Shown here: one piece after another, positions 1 to 9,977 of the stretch | How positions within the stretch are numbered: the first letter of the stretch is position 1 | How the letters are laid out: each line of letters opens with the position of its first letter | Assembly (NCBI GenBank): GCA_036365515.1 | Contig: CM070873.1 | Span: 193,625,104 to 193,689,103, forward strand | Source: Torymus aiolomorphi | Taxonomy: Eukaryota > Arthropoda > Insecta > Hymenoptera > Torymidae | Length of the DNA: 64,000 nucleotides | Direction of reading: 5' to 3' | Notes under the pieces: generated by a model | Told to the model about the DNA's origin: nothing | Database searches by the model: none | Seen by the model: only the letters and a program-made list of their open reading frames with translations | Made by a program: the position numbers and the translations under genes

Positions 1-246
1 GCTCGCTCATGCTCCAGCTATAGCTTGTTCGTGCTGAAGCCGCTGCTGGGTTATTCGTCTCCTGGCCAAAGATGCACGTGAGGAGAGAAACGGGAAGGAG
101 TTGCGCGCGGGGAAAGGGTAGCGGTAGGGCGGGCGCGCACATGTGGGTGCGTGTACGACGTCGAGTGCCTGAACGTTGCTCGCCGCGACTGCCGCGTACC
201 TCCATGTGTGCACTTTCCTAGGTGACGTGCAATTTGCCACGTCACA
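1..246. other. GC-rich stretch, unidentified
   Basis: This segment is much richer in G and C than the AT-rich sequence that follows. Open frames exist on the minus strand, but they overlap in several frames and show no domain I recognise, so I do not call a gene. It may be the end of a mobile element cut by the window edge. Confidence 0.3.
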
Positions 247-252
247 ATAATG

Positions 253-276
253 TGTATATATATATATATATATATA
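253..276. repeat. (TA)n microsatellite
   Basis: An uninterrupted run of alternating T and A sits just outside the left arm of the inverted repeat that follows. Confidence 0.9.
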
Positions 277-289
277 ATTTTATCCTGGG

Positions 290-493
290 ATCCTTTTGAG
301 GATTCCACTTTTACGGAAAAATATTACGGAATTTCCGAAATTACGGTATTAACACACTATTTTGGACGCCGCAGAAAAATCCTCAAAATGCTAAGATGGT
401 ACCGAGGAATTTTCAGGATGCTCCTCAAAATGCTAAAAAATCCTCAAAAGTCGGTGTCTGTACCGAAAAAAATCCTCAGAATGCTGTAGTATC

Positions 494-538
<45 letters not shown>

Positions 539-735
539 CATCTGGGACGCATTTTGAGGATTATATAAGTCATATATACCGAATTTTGAGGATTTTGTAG
601 GCATTTTGAGGAGTCTCCTCAAAAGTCCAAAGCACTCGAGAGGCATTTTGAGGATTTTTCAGCGGTTTCCACAATAGTGTGTTAATACATCGATTTCGGA
701 AATTCCGTGATATTTTTCCGTAAAAGGGGGAACTG
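290..735. mobile_element. Palindromic MITE-like element with TA core
   Basis: The left arm (about 310-395) and right arm (about 640-728) are reverse complements over roughly 85 bases, sharing TTTTACGGAAAAATAT near the outer ends, TATTAACACACTATT further in, and AAAAATCCTCAAAATGC innermost. A TA microsatellite at about 497-535 lies between the arms. There is no coding capacity. The structure fits a small non-autonomous fold-back DNA transposon. I could not identify a target-site duplication or a superfamily. Confidence 0.6.
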
Positions 736-756
736 CAGGCGTCGTGGTGTTAGTCA

Positions 757-882
757 ATAACCTTAGGGTCATTATTTCTTTAGTCACGCGCTTGTTTATT
801 GGTTGTTTATAACAATGTTTATATTTGTGTCACCACTATTGTACAAATTCTTTATGAAATCCTCAAAATACCGTACAATGAT

Positions 883-963
<81 letters not shown>

Positions 964-1062
964 GGTACTATTGGGGTCCTAGAGTTTCTTACTCTGAGAG
1001 TTTACATTGGAATACCGGAACAAATACACTTGACTAAAGAAATAATGACCCTAAGGGTACCG
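757..1062. mobile_element. Short TIR element around a TA tract
   Basis: The ends are inverted copies: the left end (757-786) reads CCTTAGGGTCATTATTTCTT and the right end (1031-1062) reads its reverse complement. The middle is mostly an 80-bp TA microsatellite (881-960). A third, diverged copy of the end sequence occurs near 1373-1403, so several copies of the family cluster here. It is non-coding. Confidence 0.5.
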
Positions 1063-1546
1063 TGATTCGCAGGGGGCCTGCGGCGCCCGCTTTTAGTACC
1101 GAAATTCCGGAACAAAAGCCCGGAAAAGAACCTAAGATGTATTGTAGACGAAGCCTTATGGACCTCAAAAGTAGCGATAGATGCATCGTATTTTTGAAGC
1201 CGGTCCCCAAAAAGGACAAAAGTCCCCAAAAGTAGCAATCTATGGTGTATATATACCCCAAAAGTACCAACACATATACCATATATATATATATATATAT
1301 AATTATCCCCCCATCCGTTTATGGAGCCCATCCCTGTATATTAGTACCTACAGCCCAGAGATCCCTATGGCAAGTGACTAAAGAAATAATGGACCCTGGG
1401 GTTATAGACTCTAGATCGGGCTCCATAAACGCCCGAGAAAAATATTTTATGGGACCTGAGCTCCATAAAAGAAAACGGGCTCCATAAATATGCTCATGTG
1501 TATAAAAGGGCTCCATAAATCTGTTAAAACAAATGTATATATATAT
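1063..1546. other. Non-coding repeat debris
   Basis: This stretch holds short repeated phrases (CCCCAAAAGTA, GGGCTCCATAAA) and a TA tract near 1281-1302. I see no gene. It abuts the left LTR of element A, which inserted into an ATATAT run at 1541-1546. Confidence 0.5.
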
Positions 1547-2555
1547 TGTAACGGGAGGCCTGGGGAAATCTTTTGTAATTCCGCGAACCGAACCCTAGAA
1601 CACGGTGCCGTCGAGTGCTACTTCTACGACGAGCACTCGGGGTTGATGTTCTCTGGATCCCTGTTTACAAATCTCGAGTTCACGATTGAACTCGACTTTT
1701 CCGTGTGCCGGAAAGGGTTAATACTCGCGCTAGCTAGACGCAAGGCGCGGCCACTCAGAATGATCGTCGTCTCGGTTCGACGATCTCGCGGAGGCGGCGG
1801 TATCTGGGAGAAGGTTAGGTGAAGGTTAATAAATAACGAGTGGTCTTGGTTACATTCAAAACTATAACAAGATCTATTCTAAATTATCCTATACAAAAAG
1901 CGCATCGCGTTGCGCGTTGACAAGAAGGCGGGGGTTCCGCCGCTCGGCGCGGGCGGATCGTTGTGATTGTTTTTCGCTGGGCCGGCGATCAAGACACCGG
2001 CCGCTCGCCGCTGCGCGCCGAAAATACAAATCAATCGCTGCGCGGAAAATAGGCGAAGAGTCTTACCGGGAGGGGAGTGCACTCCCCTCGTCACTCGCTC
2101 ACGAATCCGCTCCTGCGTCAGGCCTTATCCTCCGGTCGACTTCGGAGTGTTCAGGCCGAGTCCTAACGTCCAGCGTTCACCTACAAACGCTTCGGACCCC
2201 AGGAGTGGCTCAGATTGCTCACGTGCGCTGCTCTTCGTGGTCGGTACGTGTACGGGCGCTGCTCTGCACCGGTGAGGACGCACGATACCGTTTTCTTCGC
2301 GGACGATCAAATTAACTCGCGTACGCGCGGTTTGACAGCCCGAGAGAATCTGATTCAAAAAGAATTGGGCGCGACTTAGCAACGGTCAAAGTCGCGCCTG
2401 CCCCGCGCGTAGCTAACGCGAATACATCGTCCGAGCGATGTCAATACGCGCTCGAGATATACGAATTCGCGGGAACGAGAGCCTAACGGGTTCGATAGAA
2501 TACGGAGGACCGAGATGCTTATCTTCTCCGTATTTTATCTTGGAACCTCGTTATA
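1547..2555 (-). repeat. LTR A, downstream (3') LTR of element A
   Basis: The LTR reads TGTAACGGG at its left edge and CGTTATA at its right edge, so its termini are inverted repeats. The element runs on the minus strand, so this is its 3' LTR. From about 1898 to the end it matches 5383-6024 and 6948-7592. By eye it differs from the other LTR of the element by about 3%, suggesting an old insertion. Near 2497-2535 it holds a hairpin-forming pair (AATACGGAG with CTCCGTATT) that all three LTR copies keep. Confidence 0.8.
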
Positions 2556-2565
2556 CCCCTCTCCC
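2556..2565 (-). promoter_or_regulatory. Polypurine tract of element A
   Basis: On the minus strand GGGAGAGGGG directly precedes the LTR. This is the expected place and composition for the plus-strand DNA primer in reverse transcription. Confidence 0.65.
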
Positions 2566-2623
2566 AGACGTTGCGTAGCGGGAGAGAAGCAACTCGATAC
2601 TGAGGCTCTCGTTCGATTCGACT

Positions 2624-4561
2624 TTACGTCGTCGTCGGCGGCAGAGACGACAGTTCCGGATACGCGCGGATCAGCTCGTGTACTAAACGGCTGATCAGGC
2701 GATCCACGTCGAGGGATCGTCCGCACGCACACGGTGGGTCGCTCATCACCGTAATTCCGCTGAATTCCAACGGCGGTCGAGACCAATCCCAAGACGATTG
2801 ATGGATCGGAGACTGTTGGCACTTCTGGCGCTGGGGCTCCGGTCGACAACTGCCGTCATTCCTCCAAGGTTGACTTGGCAGATCATCTCGTCTTCTTCTT
2901 GTCTTCGTCTTCGGGCCCTCTTTCCGCTCCGGGCAGGCCCAGTGAAGGTGCGTTGGTGACCTACACGTCCAACACAATTTTCTGGTTGGACTCGGTGGTG
3001 GGGAGTTATATGCTCCGAGCGCGTTCCTCGATCTTGACGAGCGGTATACTCGACTATCCAACCCCTGCTGGATATACCGCTGTTTGGGACGTCGAGAGGC
3101 TACCGTCGTCCAAGGATTCGAACCTGTTCCTTGATTCGAACCCAGTCCACTCGAGGGTTTTCTGCCTTTATCTCTTTTGGATAACTTTGGAGGTCGTTGC
3201 ATGGCCGCTGCATACGCCTCTTTTTTCCCTGTCGTGCTGGACTTTTGAAGACTTCGGGACGACTTCTTGTTGTCTTTAGTCCCTAGGTCCGATCGAGGTT
3301 GCTTTGCAGAGTGTTTGGCTGCACCTGCGGCTCGTTTCTTGTTAGGCGCAGCGGAATTATGAAGTGATGACATTTGCGCGCGTAGCTGGCGCAGCTCGTC
3401 GTGCAGTCGCCTCACTTCTTCGCTTAGGCGCCTAACTTTCTCCTCCTCCAATTTACGCGTCTGATTACATTCGCATTCGCAATGACGCTCGCCTTCTGCT
3501 TGCGTCGATACGTCTCGAAATTGCGAAGTAATCAGCGTTCGGTCCACCGGTTGTGCCGTCACCAGACTATCGATCTCTTCCTTGTTGCTCCTTGGAAGGC
3601 TTGTCTGCTCTTCGTCTTCAGGAGTCTTTGAATGAGTAATACAGCCGTCCGATGCCGATATATTCCATAAACGGGCCATATCAGACGCTTCGGACAGGGG
3701 GAAGCTTGGAAAATCTCCCTCCCCCCAGGCTGCATTTACTCCGTCGTCTTGGGCTTGGGAGTATTCAGCACAGCCGTTCGGTGCCCTCAGGCAGTCTGTA
3801 TACGCCAAGCGACGTGAAGTATCAGACTTCTCGAACAGGGGGAAGCTTGGAGAATCTCCCCTCTCCCAGGCTGTGCTTACTCCGACGTCGATTTCGTGGA
3901 TGGAAGCTGAAGATGATGGCGATGGTGCGGTTGCTGCACAGCTGTCCGAAATCCATGTGCGGTCTGCATTCCCTGAGCGACTCGCGTTCTTGGATTCTTC
4001 GGACTGGAAGGAGATCGGGGAATCTCCCCTCCCCCAAGCTGTGCTGCACGTAAGGTGCACCTGGACATCACCCGGTCCTCCCGCTGGAGATAACGTGCTC
4101 CGTGGTGACGTAAGAGCCTCGTGTCTTACGTCGGGAGGACTGCCTGCTCTTTGGTTCCTCATCTGCAAGACATGTGTCTTTATGGAACTCAGCAAGTTGT
4201 TGTCGACTGCTTTGTTCGACGCCAATTGCTGAAACAGGCTGTGGGTTGAGGGATCGGCAATTCGGTTCACTTCTGGAGCGCCGCTTGTATTGAGGGTCGT
4301 CGTGTTGACGAACTTATTCCTGCAATCGAGCCTCCTTGTGAACTGCTCGTAATCACTTCCACTTATTTCTTGTGTGAAGTGGGCTGGGTTGTAACTTCCC
4401 ATTAGCCATTGAGCGATTCGCTTAGAATACCCCTCGAGATGTCCGGTGCTTCTTAAATCTAGAGCTATATTTGCTTCTATTACAGCTTCAAAGCTCAGCT
4501 CTAGATTTTTGCGCCAATACTCCATCCTATCGGCTAGTTCTTCTGGGGTCGATGATTCCAT
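2624..4561 (-). CDS. Gag-like protein of element A (645 aa)
   Basis: The ORF starts at an ATG (4559-4561) and is uninterrupted. Residues 1-135 match the N-terminal domain of the element B gag: W52-L-M-G, then an aromatic/F block and T-x-L-N-x-S-G. Three repeats headed by W176, W232 and W279 each read W-x-x-G-D-x-P and occupy residues 171-320. A charged heptad-like stretch at about 366-400 is a probable coiled coil. Basic patches at 407-470 could bind nucleic acid or the nucleus. A retroviral-type zinc knuckle C530-x2-C533-x4-H538-x4-C543 is clear, followed by an arginine/lysine-rich stretch. A second Cys-rich motif (C611, C613) lies near the end. It should package element RNA. No enzyme domain is present, and the ORF has stayed open although the LTRs have diverged. 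Confidence 0.8.
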   Translation of the reverse strand: MESSTPEELADRMEYWRKNLELSFEAVIEANIALDLRSTGHLEGYSKRIAQWLMGSYNPAHFTQEISGSDYEQFTRRLDCRNKFVNTTTLNTSGAPEVNRIADPSTHSLFQQLASNKAVDNNLLSSIKTHVLQMRNQRAGSPPDVRHEALTSPRSTLSPAGGPGDVQVHLTCSTAWGRGDSPISFQSEESKNASRSGNADRTWISDSCAATAPSPSSSASIHEIDVGVSTAWERGDSPSFPLFEKSDTSRRLAYTDCLRAPNGCAEYSQAQDDGVNAAWGEGDFPSFPLSEASDMARLWNISASDGCITHSKTPEDEEQTSLPRSNKEEIDSLVTAQPVDRTLITSQFRDVSTQAEGERHCECECNQTRKLEEEKVRRLSEEVRRLHDELRQLRAQMSSLHNSAAPNKKRAAGAAKHSAKQPRSDLGTKDNKKSSRSLQKSSTTGKKEAYAAAMQRPPKLSKRDKGRKPSSGLGSNQGTGSNPWTTVASRRPKQRYIQQGLDSRVYRSSRSRNALGAYNSPPPSPTRKLCWTCRSPTHLHWACPERKEGPKTKTRRRRDDLPSQPWRNDGSCRPEPQRQKCQQSPIHQSSWDWSRPPLEFSGITVMSDPPCACGRSLDVDRLISRLVHELIRAYPELSSLPPTTT

Positions 4562-5310
4562 CTTGCGAAGCGAGACCGATTATATAAAAAATTTGGTGAC
4601 GAATTGTGTGTGTATGCGCAACTAACTGCTGAGATTCTCTCTCTAATTGGCCGTCTGTTACGCAAATTACAATGTTATAATTCTAACTACAACACACAAT
4701 TGTCCCAAGCTGCTCGAGAATGACGTATCTCGATGCAGCTAGCTAGGGAGAGAGCGTGGCTATTCCAAAAAAAAAATTCGCGACGATAACTATTTAAATA
4801 ATTCCCGCAACCAAAAGAAAAGGATGAAAGTATTCTCACTTTCGACCGGCTGCACGCACAGGCACGGTCAAACCAAAAAAAAAAATCGCGTGAAAATCGC
4901 TTTAAATCTCGCGTCAAAAAAAGGAATTTAATTCTCGCCACATATGACGACGGAAACAACGATAATCGTCGTTTAAATGCTCTCGCCCTGGCTTTACAGC
5001 AGTTTAAAAGGCTCGGGCTAAGTATACACAATACTACCCGAGCATAAACATAAACACACACAAAAACAAGCAATCGACTGTTTTGTGTTTATGTTTGAAT
5101 GCGCGTCGCGAGCCTTCTTGTCTGTATGTTTACGCCCGGCACCTCGACTTGGCGAGTTTAAATCACTGCGCCTATCAGCTGTAACGGCATATGGCCATTG
5201 GCCGTCAGCTGAATAGTCGGGTGCAGTGATTCGCGCCCGGACGAATTTAAACGAAACGCGATTTGCATAGGCCGGTCTCGAACGTACCGGCCGCTAACCT
5301 TCTCCTTAAA
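4562..5310 (-). other. 5' leader of element A
   Basis: This is the untranslated leader between the primer site and the gag ATG. It has several A/T homopolymer runs (4768-4777, 4876-4886) and a long potential hairpin at 5161-5231. No supported ORF is present. Confidence 0.6.
5161..5231 (-). promoter_or_regulatory. Nested hairpin in the leader of element A
   Basis: AATCACTGC at 5161-5169 pairs with GCAGTGATT at 5223-5231. Inside this, CAGCTG pairs with a second CAGCTG and ACGGC pairs with GCCGT. The innermost segment is the palindrome ATGGCCAT. The position, just downstream of the primer site in the leader, is where many retroelements keep RNA dimerisation or packaging structures. That role is inference. 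Confidence 0.5.
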
Positions 5311-5330
5311 CCCAACACGTTAGGGCGCCA
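5311..5330 (-). promoter_or_regulatory. Primer-binding site of element A (tRNA-Lys type)
   Basis: On the minus strand TGGCGCCCTAACGTGTTGGG follows the LTR after two bases. It resembles the complement of the 3' end of lysine tRNA (TGGCGCCCAACGTGGGGC in known elements), with an extra T and some mismatches. Confidence 0.65.
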
Positions 5331-5332
5331 TT

Positions 5333-6024
5333 TGCAACGGGATGAGTGAAAAAAAGGACTTTACATCAAAAACTCGTCGCGTTGCGCGCCGACAAGAAGA
5401 CGGGATCCGCCGCTCGGCGCGGGCGGATCAAGGTATCTATTTTCGCTGGGCCGGCGATCAAGACACCGGCCGCTCGCCGCTGCGAGCCGAAAATACAAAT
5501 CAATCGCTGCGCAGAAAATAGACGAAGAGTCTTACCGGGAGGGGAGTGCACTCCCCTCGTTGCTCGCTCACGAATCCGCTCCTGCGTCAGGCCTTATCCT
5601 CCGGTCGACTTCGGAGTGTTCAGGCCGAGTCCTAACGTCCAGCGTTCACCTACAGACGCTTCGGACCCCAGGAGTGGCACGAATTGCTCACGTGCACTGC
5701 TCTTCGTGGTCGGTACGTGTACGGGCGCTGCTCTGCACCGGTGAGGACGCACGATACCGTTTTCTTCGCGGACGATCAAATTAACTCGCGTACGCGCGGT
5801 TTGACAGCCCGAGAGAATCTGATTCAAAAAGAATCGGGCGCGACTTAACAACGGTCAAAGTCGCGCCTGCCCCGCGCGTAGCTAACGCGAATACATCGTC
5901 CGAGCGATGTCAATACTCGCTCGAGATATACGAATTCGCGGGAACGAGAGCCTAACGGGTTCCATAGAATACGGAGGACCGAGATGCTTATCTTCTCCGT
6001 ATTTTATCTTGGAACTTCGTTATA
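5333..6024 (-). repeat. LTR A, upstream (5') LTR of element A, internally deleted
   Basis: Its edges are TGCAACGGG and CGTTATA. Compared with the other LTR it lacks about 320 bp near its left edge: after about 25 bases it jumps to the shared core at about 5372. On the minus strand it is the promoter-bearing LTR. The missing part is on the U5/R side. Confidence 0.75.
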
Positions 6025-6626
6025 ATATATATATATATATAGATATATATAATTTAATTTTAAATCCAGATTTTTTTGATTCAACCAAATTATATTTCTG
6101 ATTACTAATAAATAATTATTCGTTTCTAAAAATACATGTATTAAAAGTAACAAAATATTTTATCAATGTAAATTGGTATTAGCACGAATGTCCAAAAATA
6201 TTTATTAGTATTGAAATCATAATTATTACTATTAAATGAATAATTATTTAAAAAAGTGAGCTGTTTAAGATTATTTTTAATAAATATTTATTATGTCAGT
6301 GTATTTATGTAATTTAAAATAATTTTTTTATTCAATGAAATAAATATTTACTTATATTTATAAATAATTTTTATGAGACATTTAATGACATTTTTATAAT
6401 AATAAAGCATTTATTGCAAATAAGTACACAGATTACTCAGTAATTGTTTCAGTTGAGAAAATATTTACTTAATAGATCTTCCGAAATAATTATACTGAGA
6501 AAATATTTCAGAAATTCAACTAAAATGTATTAAAATCAAAAAAAGTATGTCTTGAAATAGTACTATTTAAATATTTATTTAAATTAACAAAATATATATG
6601 TAATGATTGCGAATTTACTTTTAAAT
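6025..6626. repeat. AT-rich repeat, copy 1 (E0 family interior)
   Basis: After a short TA tract, 6062-6390 matches 20071-20395 closely, starting AAATCCAGATTTTT and continuing through AAATACATGTATTAAAAGTA. The second copy runs into a CACTGA-type terminus at 20855, so this is an interior fragment of the same family. It is non-coding. Confidence 0.6.
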
Positions 6627-7592
6627 TGTAACGGGATGGCTAGTGGGAGAAAATCCCAACAAGCCACAGGCCAGCGATGCCCTAGAACACGGTGCCGCGG
6701 GTGTCAGACTAAAATGACTTGCCCGGGGATCTGCTCCTGGAATCCCGAAAACAACGCGAAGATCGTACGCGAACTTCGCTTTCCAACTAATTGGATCGCT
6801 GAGTTAAAAGCGCGCGCTCATTTTCCCGCAGAGGCGGCGGTATCCGGGAGAAGGTTAGGTTAAGGTCGATAAACGATGAATAGCCTCAATTATTTTACAG
6901 CAAAATAACAAGGTCTATTCTAAATAATCATTTACATCAAAAACGCGTCGCGTTGCGCGCCGACAAGAAGACGGGATCCGCCGCTCGGCGCGGGCGGATC
7001 AAGGTATCTATTTTCGCTGGGCCGGTGAACGCACCACCAGCGACTCGCCGCTGTGAGTCGAAAATACACAAATAAATCGCTGCGCGGGAAGTACAAAGAG
7101 GCTTACTGGGAGAGGAGTGCACTCCTCTCGTCGCTCGCTCACGGATCTGCTCCTGCGTCAGGCCTTATCCTCCGGTCGTGTTCGGAGTATTCAGGCCGAG
7201 TCCTAACGTCCAGCGTTCACCTACAGACGCTTCGGACCCCAGGAGTGGCTCGGGTTGCTCACGTGCGCTGCTCTTCGTGGTGGGTACGTGTACGGGTGCT
7301 GCTCTGCACCGGTGAGGACGCGCGATACCGTTTTCTTCGCGGACGATCAAATTAACTCGTACGCACGGTTTGACAGCCCGAGAGAATCTGATTCAAAAAT
7401 GAATCGAGCGCGACTTTGCAACCACCAAAGTCGCGCAGTCCCCGCGCACAGCTCACGAATACATCGTTCGAGCGATGTCAACAAACGCTCGAGATGCACG
7501 AATTCGCGGGAACGAGAGTCAAACGAGTTCGATAGAATACGGAGAACCGAGATTCTTATTTTCTCCGTATTTTATCCTGGAACTCCGTTATA
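6627..7592 (-). repeat. Solo LTR, chimera of LTR A and LTR B
   Basis: The edges are TGTAACGGG and CGTTATA, with no internal region attached. The left 240 bp (to about 6868) matches LTR B at 9978-10260 apart from a small deletion. The right 640 bp matches LTR A at 1898-2555. I see no target duplication (left flank TTAAAT, right flank CAGGG), so the site has been rearranged or trimmed. Confidence 0.75.
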
Positions 7593-8524
7593 CAGGGTTT
7601 GTCAGCGAGAAAAAGTAAATTGGGAACTAGACTTCTAGTGACTTTGCACCAACTGTTCCCAAAGGTAAGGTTAATGCAAGAATATGATGAGAGCGTGAAA
7701 TTTGTATTTGAGCACGTAAGCAAAATGGTGCAGCAAATAATACGAGAGCTACATTTGAGATGTAATGCCGAAAAAGTTATTGATAATTCATAAAATTATT
7801 TAATTTTTCTAAAAGATTACTACTTTTACAAATCTGTATTTTTAAATCAAAAGTAACTCGTGAGTAGTTTTAAAAGACGTAATTCAGAAGGAAATTGAAT
7901 ATAATTCCAGAATGTTGGTGTCTATTTGGCATATCTTTAAAAAAATAAAAAAAACATATTTTTGAAAAAAAAAAATTTTACAAAATAGTTTATTAAAAAA
8001 AATAGGATCTTAAAGTCATCCATTTAACTACAAAATTTAATCAGTTCTAAGTTAATACATACCTAAGGTGTGTGCGAAAGTTCAGCTAATTCCATCCATT
8101 CGTTTCAAAGTTATGCCGGGGATAAAATTTGGTTTGATACATTCATACATATATAGATACATACATACATTTTTTAAAAACCTATTATTCTGACTCAGGA
8201 ACCTCAAAAACATCGTAATTCATCAAAACCTTGATTCGAAAGTTTTCACCGTCACAAAGCTTAACTTTGAGAAAGCAAAAAATAACCCCATATAACAAAT
8301 TATTGATATTTTAAATAAAAAACTAATTTCTGACACCAATTGTATAGCCAGTACATACTTAATGATAAAATACTGAAATTGTTACACCAAAGATGATATC
8401 TTTACCTTTGTAATAAATAGCATTTGGCCGTATTTAAACTTAGCTATCTTAACAGCTACAATGCCATCTTAATCATTAGATATCCTTTTCTGAGCTCTTA
8501 AGCTCGGATCAGGCTCGAGGGCTC
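7593..8524. other. AT-rich stretch without recognised gene
   Basis: The sequence is AT-rich. The longest frame (7599-7793, 64 codons) has no family I recognise. A tetranucleotide-like ACAT run lies near 8140-8172. At about 8494-8524 the sequence becomes GC-rich just before the truncated element B copy begins. Confidence 0.4.
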
Positions 8525-9123
8525 GATGTCCCGGTGGGTGCTGCAGAGCTCAATATCTCTGTCCCGGAACCCTCCTGGCCGTTTGCCTCATCCGCTGGCT
8601 CCACCACTGCATTATGTGCTTGTTGTGGAGCGTTCATCCTCCGAGACTCCGAGAGTTTTTGCATCACTATCGGGTCATCAAGGAGCGTAATGAACGGGTG
8701 CGGTTGGTCTGGATCAGTATTGGGATCCACAATAGTCGACCCAGACTTGTTCATCAACGTTAAGTCGATGAACGCCCTTCGGGACTGCTCGCGTTTAGTA
8801 AACGCTTGCTTCTCCGACAGCTCCGGCTCTGGCATGAAATCGGCGGCACTGTAATCGCCCATAAGCCACTTGATCGCTGTCAGCATATTCACTGATTGTA
8901 GATCTGACTGCTGCAGACCAAGGGCTTGCATGGCCTCGATAATTTCCTCTTCGGGCTGTGTATACGCCCAATTGAGTATCGCAGATTCCGCAAACTGCGA
9001 TGATCGGGCCATGGTGTCAATTGGCTGTGCGCTTCCCCACGAACTTATTTTACTAGCGCGAGTAGTATCCGGATTGATGGCAGAGAGAGTTTGGCTTTTC
9101 AACCCGTGAGCTAGCTTTTTCAA
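8525..9123 (-). pseudogene. Truncated gag N-terminus, second copy of element B
   Basis: This matches 17573-18171 almost base for base and encodes the same N-terminal gag domain (W-L-M-G-D-Y then an ADF motif). The likely start is the ATG at about 9012, which sits in a good Kozak context (GACACCATGG), not the TTG further upstream. Homology stops at 8525, inside the ORF, and the frame runs into foreign sequence and a stop at 8509. The rest of gag, pol and the left LTR of this copy are missing. Confidence 0.8.
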
Positions 9124-9977
9124 CGCGAACCCGGGTTACTTTCTAAGAGCTACGGCGGTTGCTCTTAACCTCGATAATGTACGAGGATTTCCCGTATGCG
9201 GCTCTAAAAAAAAATAAAAGCTATTTCTGTAAGTAATTACGATTTGTAATTAATTACGCTCCACTACTCGCACTTGTAATTTTAAAATAAATATATGTGA
9301 AAAAAATATATATATATGTGTCAAAACGGACAATATCACCACAAACACAAAAAAATAAATACAATTTTCACCTAAAAAAAAATAAAAACAATTTTTAAGT
9401 TCGAGGGGATTTTTGCGCTCGAGTTTTTACTCGGGCGCACAGTCAACTTTTTGTTCCGAGAGTGCTTGCCGACTTTCTCTCGATTTTCTTCTAACTGCAC
9501 GATAAAAGAAAAAAAAAATTTTATTTTTCGTCCAAAAAAAATAATTCGTATCGGAAATACGAGAGGACGAGAAGAAAAAAAAATTTTCGAGACGAGAAAA
9601 AAATTAATTAAAAAAAATTAATTATCGCTTAAAAAAAAAAATTTTGTCGTTAAAAAATTAATTGTTATTAAAAAAAAACTTTAATTGTTAACAATAATTC
9701 CTCAACGCGCAAAAAATTCCGCAATCAATATCTCTCCTCGTCAGCACACTAGGTCGAGGGTTATTGGCTATCGCACGCCTAACCTCTCGACCGCACTCTC
9801 GCAACAGCACGGCTGTGTCACGCACACGCACAAACGCGCCTACGAGCTGCGGCACGAAGAGCCTTTGTGTGCAGCTTACGCTCAGCTACGCTGCTGAGCT
9901 TCTTCGCGCCAAACTTCGCCGCGAATCACGTACGCGCCGCAGGTTCTTCTCCACCCCCAAAACGTTGTGGCGCCAGT
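9124..9977 (-). other. Leader and primer site of the truncated B copy
   Basis: The AT-rich leader matches 18172-19023 with a few homopolymer-length and single-base differences. The primer site is at about 9955-9975 (minus strand, TGGCGCCACAACGTTTTGGG). Confidence 0.7.

Larger units (their letters stand above)
1547..6024 (-). mobile_element. LTR retrotransposon A, gag-only, non-autonomous
   Basis: The element has two LTRs (1547-2555 and 5333-6024), a primer-binding site beside the right LTR, a polypurine tract beside the left LTR and one long ORF. There is no protease, reverse transcriptase, RNase H or integrase anywhere between the LTRs. It inserted into an alternating AT tract (ATATAT on both sides). 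It shares the gag N-terminal domain, primer-site type and LTR edge with gypsy element B at 8.5-20 kb. I infer that it is a non-autonomous partner of that family, moved by enzymes supplied in trans. Confidence 0.8.
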
